DNA from: Rubripirellula reticaptiva
Lineage (GTDB): Bacteria; Planctomycetota; Planctomycetia; Pirellulales; Pirellulaceae
Direction of reading: 5' to 3'
Assembly: GCF_007860175.1 (NCBI RefSeq)
Contig: NZ_SJPX01000006.1
Location: forward strand, 839,927-903,926
Length of the DNA stretch: 64,000 nt
A model generated the notes under the pieces. The model was not told the DNA's origin. It saw only the letters and a list, made by a program, of their open reading frames with translations, and did no database searches. A program made the translations under genes and the position numbers. Below are positions 37,101 through 49,100 of this stretch, one piece after another (position 1 is the first letter of the stretch; every line of letters begins with the position of its first letter).

Positions 37101-40100
37101 CGGCGGATTATTCGTTCGTTGACGACACGATTTTATTGGACGACAGTCACGATTTCGTGGCAGATGGCGCCTTGGTGTTGCCGTTCGACCTGACGACCGA
37201 AGATGACTCGCTCGTCGAGGGACCCGAGACCGTTGACCTAGAAATCGTCAACGTTCGAAGTCAAGTTGACCCGGGTGCTCTTAGTCCCACTGGACGACTT
37301 AACAGTCAAGTCGACACGCTAAATGACACCGTGACGATCACGGACAATGATCTGGCAACCTGGTCAATTACCGGTTCTACCAATGTCACCGAAGGCGCTG
37401 ACGCGACCTACACGATCTCATTGACTGGATCGGGAAGTGGAACCGGACCGTTCATCTTGCAGAACATGGAAACGGCCACCATCGATTTGGCCCAGACGAA
37501 TGGTCCTGCCGACGCGACCACAGCTGCCGACTACGACAATTTCTTGACCGAACTAGGGCTCATTGTCGCCGGTCGTGCCGACTTGACATTGGTCGGCAAC
37601 ACGCTGACTTACACAGGTGATGGCACCACGGCAATGGCCGACATCGTGGTTGCAATTACTGCGACCGAAGATTTCTTGGTCGAAGGTCCCGAAAACTACA
37701 CGGTGACTTTGTCAACTCCTGGCACGACCACCGGTGCCGACATTCAATTGGATGCGGGCAACGCGAGCGTTCAAACGGCGATTGCAGATAACGACTTGGC
37801 AACCTGGTCGATCGTCGGCGATGCCAACGTGGCCGAAGGAGCCGATGCCAGTTACACGATCTCGCTGACGGGTTCGACAACGGGTGCTGGTGCTGGACCA
37901 TTTGTCTTGCAGGCTGGTGAGACTGCTTCGATTGTCATTTCGCAAACCGATGGTCCTGCCGACCCAACAACCGCGGCCGACTACGACAGTTTCTTGACGG
38001 CGGTTGGAGTGATTGCTGCTGGACGTGCTGACTTGACGCTGGTTGGCAACGTGCTGACTTACACCGGTGACGGTGCGACTGCGATGGCAGACATTGTTGT
38101 CAACGATCTCACGGCGACCGAAGATTTCTTGGTCGAAGGTCCTGAGAATTTCACCGTCACATTGGCGACACCTGGAACCACGACCAACGCTGATATCCAA
38201 TTGGATGCTGGCAATTCGAGCGTTCAAACACAGATTGCCGATAATGACTTGGCGACTTGGTCGATCGTTGGCGACGCCAACGTGGCCGAAGGAGCCGATG
38301 CCAGTTACACGATCTCGCTGACCGGTTCGACTACGGGAGCTGGTGCTGGACCATTTGTCTTGCAGGCTGGTGAGACTGCCTCCATCGTCGTCGCTCAAAC
38401 TGACGGCCCTGCCGACGCAACAACGTCCGCGGACTACGATAGTTTCTTGGCCGAATTGGGTCTGATCGCCGCGAGTCGCGCCGACTTGGACCTGACCGGT
38501 AGCGTCCTGACCTACACCGGTGATGGCACGACGGCAATGGCTGACATTGTGGTTGCAATTACTGCGACCGAAGATTTCTTGGTCGAAGGTCCCGAAAATT
38601 ACACGGTCACATTGGCGACTCCTGGAACCACGACCAACGCCAACATTCAGTTGGCTGCTGGCATCGCAAGCGTCCAAACGGCGATTGCCGATAATGACTT
38701 GGCGACTTGGTCGATCGTTGGCGACGCCAACGTGGCCGAAGGAGCCGATGCCAGTTACACGATCTCGCTGACCGGTTCGACTACGGGAGCTGGTGCTGGA
38801 CCATTTGTCTTGCAGGCTGGTGAGACTGCCTCCATCGTCGTCGCTCAAACTGACGGTCCGGCCGATCCCACAACATCGGCAGACTACGATAGCTTCTTGA
38901 CCGAGTTGGGGATAATCGCCGCGGGTCGCGCCGACTTGACACTTGTCGGAAACGTGCTGACCTATACCGGTGACGGTGCAACGGCGATGACAAACATTGT
39001 CGTCGCGATTACCGCAACTGAAGATTCACTAGTCGAAGGACCAGAGAATTTCACGGTCACCCTGGCTACTCCCGGAACCACGACAAACGCTGATATTCAG
39101 TTGGACGCCGGCAGCGCGAGCGTCCAAACGGCCATTGCAGACAACGATTTCGCTACTTGGTCGATCAGCAGCAATCTTCCCTCCGTTGTGGAAGGAAACG
39201 ATGTGACCTATACGGTCGATTTAGACGGCGACGGATTTGGGACTGGCCCATTCATTTTGCAGGCCGGCGAAACCGCCACGATTGACTTGGCTCAAGTCGA
39301 TGGTCCCGCCCCGACTGATACCAATTCGTCGGACTACGACAGTTTTTTAGCTGCCGTTGGCGTTGTTGCCGCCGGTCGTGCGGATCTTGATCTGACTGGC
39401 AATAAGCTTACTTACACCGGTGACGGCGTTACCGCGATGGCTGACATCGTCGTCATGCTAACGGCCATCGACGACACGCTCGTTGAAGGCAGCGAGAATT
39501 TCACGCTGGTGATCGACAACGCAGGCAGCACGACGAGTGCCGATATTCGCGTCGATGAAGATGCGGTCGCCAGCGGACAAGACAGTGTCCAAACGGAAAT
39601 CATCGACAATGACTCCGTAAACTGGACGTTGGTTGAAACGTCGTCTGGATTTATCGACGAAGGTGATGCGGCAACCTATGTGTTGACACTTGACGGAACC
39701 GGCGGTGCAATGCCGCTGGGCAATGCGGCTTTGCAAGCTGGCGACACGGCAACGATCCAGATCGGAATGGCTCTGCTTGCACCGATCTCGTTGAATGACT
39801 TTGATGAAGAATCCGACCAGTCGCTCAACGAACTCAATCCGCTCGGCATGGCGGTTCAAGATGCCGTCGATGCTTACAATACGGCTGCTGGCACGACTAC
39901 CGGTGATGACAATTCGTTTGGATTCAGTGCTGGCAAGGTCACCTACTACGGCGACAGCACCACGACAGCACCGGCTTTGACGATCGAACTCAATACATTT
40001 GAAGACGATGGTTTTGAACAGGGTGCTGGCCCGCTGAAGCACCTGTCCAACTATGTCGAGCCCGACGAGACCTTTGAGATCATGATCTCGAATCCGGGTG

Positions 40101-43100
40101 GCAGCGTCGGTGGACCACCACAGGTGACAGCGAATGGGCCTAACACGGTTCAGACGACGATCGTCGATGACAATACGACTGAAATCACCATCATGAAGTT
40201 GATGGACGCGCAAGAAGGCAACGATGGTGCACTAACCAACGAAGCAATCATCAACGGTTTGTTCGAAGTCAAGTTGTCCAACCCAAGCCAAAACATCATC
40301 TCGGTCACTTTGACCGATGGCGTCGGCAATCCACTGAACGATAACGGCACCGCATCCAATTCGGGAATTGGCATCGGCAACTTGGACTACCAAAACAGTT
40401 CGCTGAATGTCGTGAACTTCTCGGCGGGTGACCAAAGCGAAATAGCGTCGGTCGATGTGATCGACGATATGGTCATCGAAGGCACCGAAAACGTGGTCGC
40501 AACACTGACGGGATTCACGGTCGCACCGCACATTCCATCGGGCGCCACACTCAATTCGGGCGACGTCACAATCGGCGTTGCCGATTCCGCCAGCTTGGAC
40601 ATCATTGACGACGATGCTGCGGTCCTGACCGTGGGCGACGTAACCGTCAACGAAGCTGATGGAACCGCAACGATCACGGTCACTTTGGACAAGGCCGTAC
40701 AGAACGGCTTCACGGTGCCGTATACCTTGGGCATGGTAGGTGACACAGCTACTGGCGGCAGCGGACTGCCGGACGACTACAACAACACTGGCGGAGTACT
40801 AACATTCAATGGAACGATTGGCGAAGTGGTCAACATCACGATCCCAATCTTCAACGACGACGTGGTCGAGGACGACGAGTCCTTTACGGTCAAACTCGGC
40901 ACAATTGTGCCCGGCACCAACAACAACGTCATGCCACCGGTCGCAACGGTAAATCCATCGCAAGTCGATGTCAGCGACATCGGCACTGTCACGATCCTGA
41001 ATGACGACATTGATCTGACTCTCTCGGCGATCGTTCCTGCGACTCAGGCCGAAGGCAACCCTGGCGACACGACGACTTACACTTTCACCGTCACTCGCAC
41101 GGGTCTGACGACAGGAACCACGACTGTCAATTACGCCGTCACCGGCAGCGGTGCCACGGCGGCTGACGTCGTTGATTTTGACGGCGGGTTGGCGTCTGGC
41201 ACATTGACGTTTGCTCCTACCGAAACGGTCAAGACAGTCACGATCGAAATCGAAGAAGACTTGATCGTCGAAGCGGACGAAGAGTTCACCGTGACGTTAT
41301 CGGGTCAGAGCGATTCGACTCCGGCCGACAGCGTGGATGTGGTTGATAGTCCACAAACGGCGATCATTGAAAACGACGACTCAGCGTTCTTCAGCATCGC
41401 TGACATCAGCGTCAACGAGGCTGCCGGGACGGCAACCGTTACGGTCAAGCTGAACGGTGCTGTTCAAGGTGGCGTTAGCGTTAACTACTTAACCGCCGAC
41501 GGAACCGCGACCCTTGCCGACAACGACTACAACGCGGCAGCAGGTACTTTGACCTTTGCTGGCACCGACGGGGAAGAAGAAACGTTCGTCATTACGATCA
41601 ACAACGACGACAAAGTTGAAAACGACGAAACGATCAACGTATCGCTTGACACCGTTGCTCCTACCAACATCAACATCGACGCCAATGACATTGACGCTTC
41701 GGCAACCGCGACTGTCACGATTGTAAACGATGACATTGACCTGACGCTCTCGCCGATCACACCCGCAACACAGGCCGAAGGCAACCCTGGTGACACAACG
41801 TCGTATACGTTCACGGTCACACGAACAGGTCTGCTGACCGGAACCACAACGGTCAACTACGCGGTCGTCGGATCCGGTGCCGCGCCAGCCGATGGGGCCG
41901 ACTTTGATGGTGGGCTGCCTGCGGGAACTTTGACCTTCGCTGCCACTGAAACCGTCAAGACGGTCACGATCGAGATCGCCGAAGACTTGATCGTCGAAGC
42001 GGACGAACAGTTCACGGTCCAGTTGTCAGGCCAAGTGGATTCGAATCCCGCCGATTCGGTCGACTTGGTTGGCAACGACCAAACCGCCATCATTGAAAAC
42101 GATGACACGGCGACCTTCACAGTCGAAGATGTGTCCGTCAACGAGGTCGATGGCACGGTGACTTTGACGGTACTGCTGACCGGTGGAGTCCAGGGCGGAG
42201 TCACCGTCGATTACACAACCATCGACGGTTCCGCGACTGATCCCAACGACTACGCCGCAACCACTGGCACGCTGACGTTCGCTGGGACGGATGGTGAAAC
42301 ACAAACATTCACCGTCACGATCGCCAACGACGGCGTGGTGGAGCCAACGGAAAACTTCCTGGTTCAGCTCTCAAACGGTGATGCTACTGACGTCAGTATC
42401 GATGACAACGATGTGGTCGCCACCGACGATGCGACGGTCACGATCCTCGACGACGACATTGACATCACACTGGGTTCGGCATCACCAGCCAGCCAAGACG
42501 AAGGCAATCCTGGTGACGCAACTGTATTCACCTTTGTGGTCACTCGCAACGGTTTGTCAGACGGTGAAACCACAGTCGACTACAACGTCGTTGCTGCCGC
42601 TGGCAGTGCCGTAACCGCGGCTGATTTTGCTGGTGGGGTGTTCCCAAGCGGCGTCGTCACGTTCGCGGTTGGCGAAACAAGCAAGACAATCACGGTCGAA
42701 CTGGAAGAGGAATTGATCGTCGAGCCTGACGAGAGCTTTGAAGTTGTGCTTTCCAACGCTAACCACACGCCAGGCGTTTCAACGGTCCCGGCTGACATCA
42801 TCAACCTGCTGGGCAACAACCAGGCTGCCACGATCGTCAACGACGACATGGCGATTCTGACGACCAGCGATGTAACGGTCTACGAAGATTCGGTGAACCA
42901 CACGATCACCGTCACCGTCACTTTGGACGTTGATGTCCAAGGTGGATTCACTGTTGATTGGTCGACTGAAGACATCACGGCATTGGTCGCTAACAATGAC
43001 TACATCCCTGACAGCGGCACGCTGACCTTCACTGGCGTTGCTGGGGAATCTCAAACATTGACGGTTACCATCGTCGGCGATGACGTGGTTGAGCCAGACG

Positions 43101-46100
43101 AACAACTTCGCATCGTACTTTCCAACGTGGTTCCGACCGACCCGAACGTTGACCCGGCTGACGTCAAGATCAACGGAACAGGCATTCCGCTCAATTCGCA
43201 GCTCACGCTGACGATCGACGGTAGTACGTTCAACGAAACCCCGCCGCCGATGCCGACTGGCGGACCTGTTGACATTACGCTGACCACCAATGACGCCGAT
43301 CAACTGGTCGCTGGACTACTAGGATCCGGAATCACGGCAGTTCCAGGATCGGCAGTCTATGTAGGCGGCGCGAATTCGTCTGGATTCTTCACCGGAGGCG
43401 GTTCGTCAATTCAAATTGAAACCGGAATCGTTCTGACGACCGGTTCAGATGCGATCGAAGCCGAGCCAGGCGGCACGTCGTCCGGTGAATCGTCGCAACT
43501 CGGGGATGCGGACCTTGATGCCGAATTCGGGTTGACCGGCGACACCACCGAGGATGTGACGTACTTGGAGTTTGATTTCATCTCGCAAGGTGGGGACCTG
43601 TTCTTCGATTTCGTCTTCGCATCAGACGAATACAGTGATTTCGTATTTTCGTCATTTAACGATGTATTTGCCTTCTTCCTTGACGGTCAGAACATCGCGT
43701 TGATCCCAGGAACAACGACACCCGTTTCGATTGACACTGTTAATAATGGTCCAAATAATACGGGTGTTGGAGCGGTCAACTCTCAGTTCTTCAATGACAA
43801 TGAGGATCCAGGTTCGCAATTCCTAACCGAATTTGGTTTCGATGGATTTACGGATGTCTTCACTGCACAAGCGTTGAACCTAACGCCCGGTGCCCACACG
43901 ATAAAATTGGCGATTGCAGACGTCGGTGATACGGCGGTCAGTTCAGCCGTCTTCTTCCGAGCCAACAGCTTTAGCGGCACACCGAACGATGCATTCACAG
44001 CGACTAATACGTCGTCGAACCCCGCTACACAAATTAATCAGATCCAGATTGATCTGAGCACCGCGAACCTTCAGTTTGACACCGGCGGAACATCCGCAGG
44101 TCAAGCGTTCACGCCAACCGTCGGTAGTGACGTCGACACTGGCTTGACTCCAGTGACGTTAGCTGATGGAAGCTCGCTGCTGACGATGGACTTCAGCGAT
44201 TTCATGCAAGGCGAGAGCCTGACATGGCAAGTCGATGTGGATTCGCTAGGGCTCGACGATGTCGTGACTGGTGATCAGATCGCCGGGGCGACCGTAACGG
44301 TCAGCTTCAACGACGGCACGACCGCAACTGGAATCCTGACGGCAGTTCCCGGCAATAGCGATGCCGCTCGAGTGATCCTGACCACGACTCCGCCAACCGG
44401 ACCGATGGGATTGATCACGATCCTGAACGATGACATCGATCTGGACCTAAAACCATCGCCAGAGACACCACAAGTCGAAGGCAACACAGGCACAACCAAT
44501 TACACCTTTGAAGTCACTCGTGCAGGATTTATCACAGGTTCCACTGAAGACACAACAGTCGACTGGGCCGTTACCGGTAGCGGTCCTAATCCGGCCAGCC
44601 CACTGGACTTCGTTGGCAACGCCTTCCCATCCGGAACTGTGACGTTTGGTCCGGGTGAAACCACCAAAACGATCACAGTGGCTGTTCAAGGCGACAACAT
44701 AGCTGAAGTCAACGAGTCGTTCACGGTCACACTGTCGAATGCTCAAAACGCAGATCCGAACCTCGATACGCTGGATATCATCACGACCGCTCAGTCTGCA
44801 GAAATCGTCAATGACGACACTGCCAACGTCTCGGTGGTGGATGACAACGGTGCGGCGAACCCAGGTGATGTGACAGTGCAAGAGCCAGACACGGGCGATC
44901 CCAATGTCTTGGCGACCTTTACCATCGCGTTGGACAAACCAGCAGATCAAGCGATCACAATCGACATCACGACGTCGGACGGAACTGCCACGACGGCGAA
45001 CAACGACTATGTGACCACCACACAAACGGTCACCATCGCTGCGGGCGACCTGACGACAACGTTCAGCGTTCCTGTTGTCGGTGACAACGCGGTTGAACTA
45101 GATGAAAACTTCTTCATCACGTTGTCGGAACCCACCTACAACGGGAATGCAGGTACGCCTAACCCACTGACCGGCGGACCAGGCACAGACTTGGGCATTC
45201 CGGTTCCTCAAGTTGCAATCGTCGATGCAGTTGGCGAAGGCATCATCAATAACGAAGATGCACTTATCGAGTTCTTGCAGGGATCATCCATCAAGAACGA
45301 AGCTGGGGTTGTTCCCATCGTGGGCGAAAACGGCCCTACCTTGATCGTGCGTGGTGACTTGACTGGCACTAGCATCGCCGATCGAACAATAACGCTACAG
45401 CGACTTGGTGGCACCGCCGACCCTGGCAATGACTACCTATTCGGAAGCGACCCAGCGCAACTTTTGCCTGCGATGTTCGTCGTCCCCGAAGGCGACTATT
45501 CGGCAGGCAACCCACTGGGAATGTTTGACCTGACGCTGTGGGATGAGAACGGTGTACTCGCTAGCGTCAGTGGTAACGATCCTGTCTTGAACGTAAAGGA
45601 TGACTCGCTCATCGAGGGCAACGAATCGCTAACGGTAGAGTTGCAAGGACTTGGTGTTGCACTTCAACAGGGCAACGCCGACCAAGGACTTGGTCTTTCA
45701 GGTAGCACCACGATCCACGATGACACGACGCACATCATTGGCGACGACGACTTTGCAACGTTCACAATTGTTCCGGGACAGTCAGTCGAGGAAGAACTCG
45801 GCACACAACCTGTCACGGTAGAGTTGACGACAACCGGAACGACCGCCGCACCAGCAGCGTTTGCCCCAGGTGTCACGATTACGCTGAACGCCGTTGACAA
45901 CCTTGGTGGCACCGCTACCACGCCGGCCGACTACGCGTTCACACCTCAGTCCCTGACGTTCACGTCGGCAGACTTGAACGGTGCAACCCGAACCATTGAC
46001 TTGACACCGGCCAGCGATTTGTTGGTCGAAGGTCCTGAAACGGTCGACTTGGGGCTGAATTTCACCTCGGCATCACCATTTGTGATCGGCGGACAAGTCG

Positions 46101-49100
46101 TCCTTGTGAACAACACAGTTCAAATCAACGATGATGACTCGGCCTTAATCGGCTTAACCGTTGCTTCGACGACCGTTGACGAAGCTGCCGGAACGGTCAC
46201 GTTGAACGTCCAAGTCGACAAGGCAGTCCCGGGTGGATTTGTGGTCGACTACTCGTTGACTGATGGCACAGCCACCAATGGTGTTGCCAATGACTATGGA
46301 ACGGGTGCCGTTACTGGATCGATTCCGTTCACTGGCATAGCCGGTGAGATTGTTCCGATCGTGGTTGCCATCAACGAAGATCTGATCGTCGAAGGCCTTG
46401 AAGACTTCACGCTGACCTTGACCGGCGTGACCAACAATACCGCTCCTGTATCGTTCTCATCGATTGATCCGTCGAACAACGATGCGACCGTTAGCATTAC
46501 TGACAACGACGGTACGGCCACGGTTTCCGCCAGCGTGACGAGCGTGAATGAAGGTGCCGGAACGGCCACAGTCACATTGACGCTGGACAAGGACTACCAA
46601 GGTGGCCTGACGGTCGACTACTCCACGGCCGACAACACGGCGGATGGGTCGGACTACACGATCACGGCTGGAACCGCAACGTTCCCTCTTGGAATGGCTG
46701 GTGAAACGGTGACGTTCACCGTACCAATCACCGAAGATTCGGTCGTGGAAGGCACGGAGTCGCTGAACATCGTGCTCAGCAATCCACTACCTATCGCAAC
46801 ACCGGCTGGTCCGATCGCAACCACCGATGGTTCGGTTTCGATTACCGACAACGACGGTACCGCCACGGTTTCCGCCGATGTGACGACTGTCAACGAAGGT
46901 GACGGAACGGCCACAGTCACATTGACGCTAGACAAGGACTACCAAGGTGGCCTGACAGTCGACTACACCACGGCTGACAACACAGCGGATGGTTCGGATT
47001 ACTCGGCCACCACGGGAACAGCAACGTTCATCGCCGGAACAGCTGGTGAAACGGTGACATTTACCGTTCCAATCACCGAAGATTTAATCGTCGAAGGAAC
47101 GGAGTCGCTGAACATCGTGCTCAGCAATCCTCTGCCTATCGCAACACCCGCGGGTCCGATCGCCACCGCCGACGGTTCGGTTTCGATCACCGACAACGAT
47201 GGCTCGGCCACCGTGTCGGCCAGTGTAACGACCGTGAATGAAGGTGACGGAACGGCCACAGTCACATTGACGCTGGACAAGGACTTCCAGGGTGGCCTGA
47301 CGGTCGACTACACCACCGCTGACAACACGGCGAGTGGATCGGATTACTCGACTACGACGGGAACTGCGACGTTCACCGCCGGCACAGCCGGTGAAACGGT
47401 AACGTTCACCGTACCAATCACCGAAGATTTGGTCTTGGAAGGCACTGAGTTGCTGGACATCCAGCTCAGTAATCCTCTTGCTCTCGGATCACCTGCTGGC
47501 GCGATCAGCACTGTCGATGGTTCCGTTTCGATCACCGACAATGACGCGTCAGCGACCGTCAGCGTTGTATCGCAAGTCGTCAATGAAAATGCTGGCACGG
47601 TGACCGTCACGGTCCAATTGGACAAAGCCGTCCAAGGTGGTTTCACAGTTGATGTTGCCACGGCGGACGGCACTGCTATTGCTCCTGGTGATTACACCGC
47701 CGTACCTACCACCACTTTGAATTTTGCTGGCAACGCTGGCGAAACTCAAACGTTCACGGTCGACATCATCGACGACATGATTATCGAACCAAGTGAAACG
47801 CTGGACATTGTCTTGTCGAACGTGGTGCCGGGCGGACTGGTGAACGCCACCGATATCGTGACGGTCAACGGAGACATCGAAATCTCGGTCGATGACACTG
47901 CCGAAGTATCGCTGATACCCGTTGTCACCACGACGACTGAAGGCGGACCTATCGACAAGGCCGAGTACACACTCGCGTTGTCACCTGGAACAACCAGTTC
48001 GACGCCAACGACCGTTGACTTTAACACCGGCGGAACGGCCCGACGGATCGCTGGTCCAAATGCTCACCAAGTCGTTGACTACACTATCTGGGCCGACGAT
48101 GGTGCGGGCAACTTCACCGAAGTCACCGGAACTCAACTGACGATTCCAGCGGGCGTCAATTCGATCGCTATCGAACTTCGTGTAGTCGACGATGTTGTCG
48201 TCGAAGTGCAAGAAACCGTTGACCTGCAATTGACCGGCACAACGGGCGGCGCGGTCGCCGCGGGAGATCCTGGCATCACGCTGGGATCGCCGCTTGGCGG
48301 AGTCAGCACGATTGATGACAACGATTCAGCAATGCTGATCATCAAGTCAATTGACGGAGTTGATGATGTGGCCAGCGAAACGGGCATAGGTGATCCGATC
48401 GACAAGGCAACCTTCCGAGTACGCTCGGTTGTGCCTGGCAGTGTTACGCCGACAAATCCGCTCGGCACACCAGCTCCGATCGCTTTCAACGTATCGGTCG
48501 GTTACGACATCAGCAGCGATTCGGCCCTGAACACACTTGACTACACCGCAATCGCTGGATCGGTGTTCTTCGCACCAGGCGTGACAGAAGTACCAATCGA
48601 CATCCTGCCATTTGACGACTCAGAGTCGGAGGGACCAGAAACAGTCACATTGACGCTGGACGACACGTCCGAATCGACCACCCTTGTCGGTGCACCGATT
48701 CACTTGGTGCAGGTCGACCCTGGCAACTGTGACACGGACACGATCACTATCTTGGACAACGACTTCGGAGATATCGTCGTTGAAGTTGGCAATGTGACCG
48801 CGAACGAAGGCGATGGAACCGTCTTTGTAAGCGTAACTCTGCAAACGAGTATCCCGGTGACGTCCAGTGCGATTCCGGTGACGTTGAACTTCACACCTCT
48901 GGGAGCAACCCCAGGCGTAGACTTCACCGTTGCGTCACCCACCGTGACGTTCAACCCTGGTGACCTTGCGGGCACGGTCTTGCAAGTTGCCATCGATATC
49001 GTTGACGATCCAATGTTGGAATCGATCGAAGCGTTCGGTATCACGATGACATCAACTTACGTCCCAGGTGTCGGTGAACCAGCACTTGATCTGACAGATG

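Noticed and set aside
37712..38848. 378-codon antisense open frame in the adhesin gene
   Set aside because: It is internally repeated exactly as the sense repeats and has a shadow composition; no start signal.
37350..39165. Tandem repeats considered as a CRISPR-like or satellite array
   Set aside because: The period is 450 bp, all units are in frame and encode Calx-beta modules.
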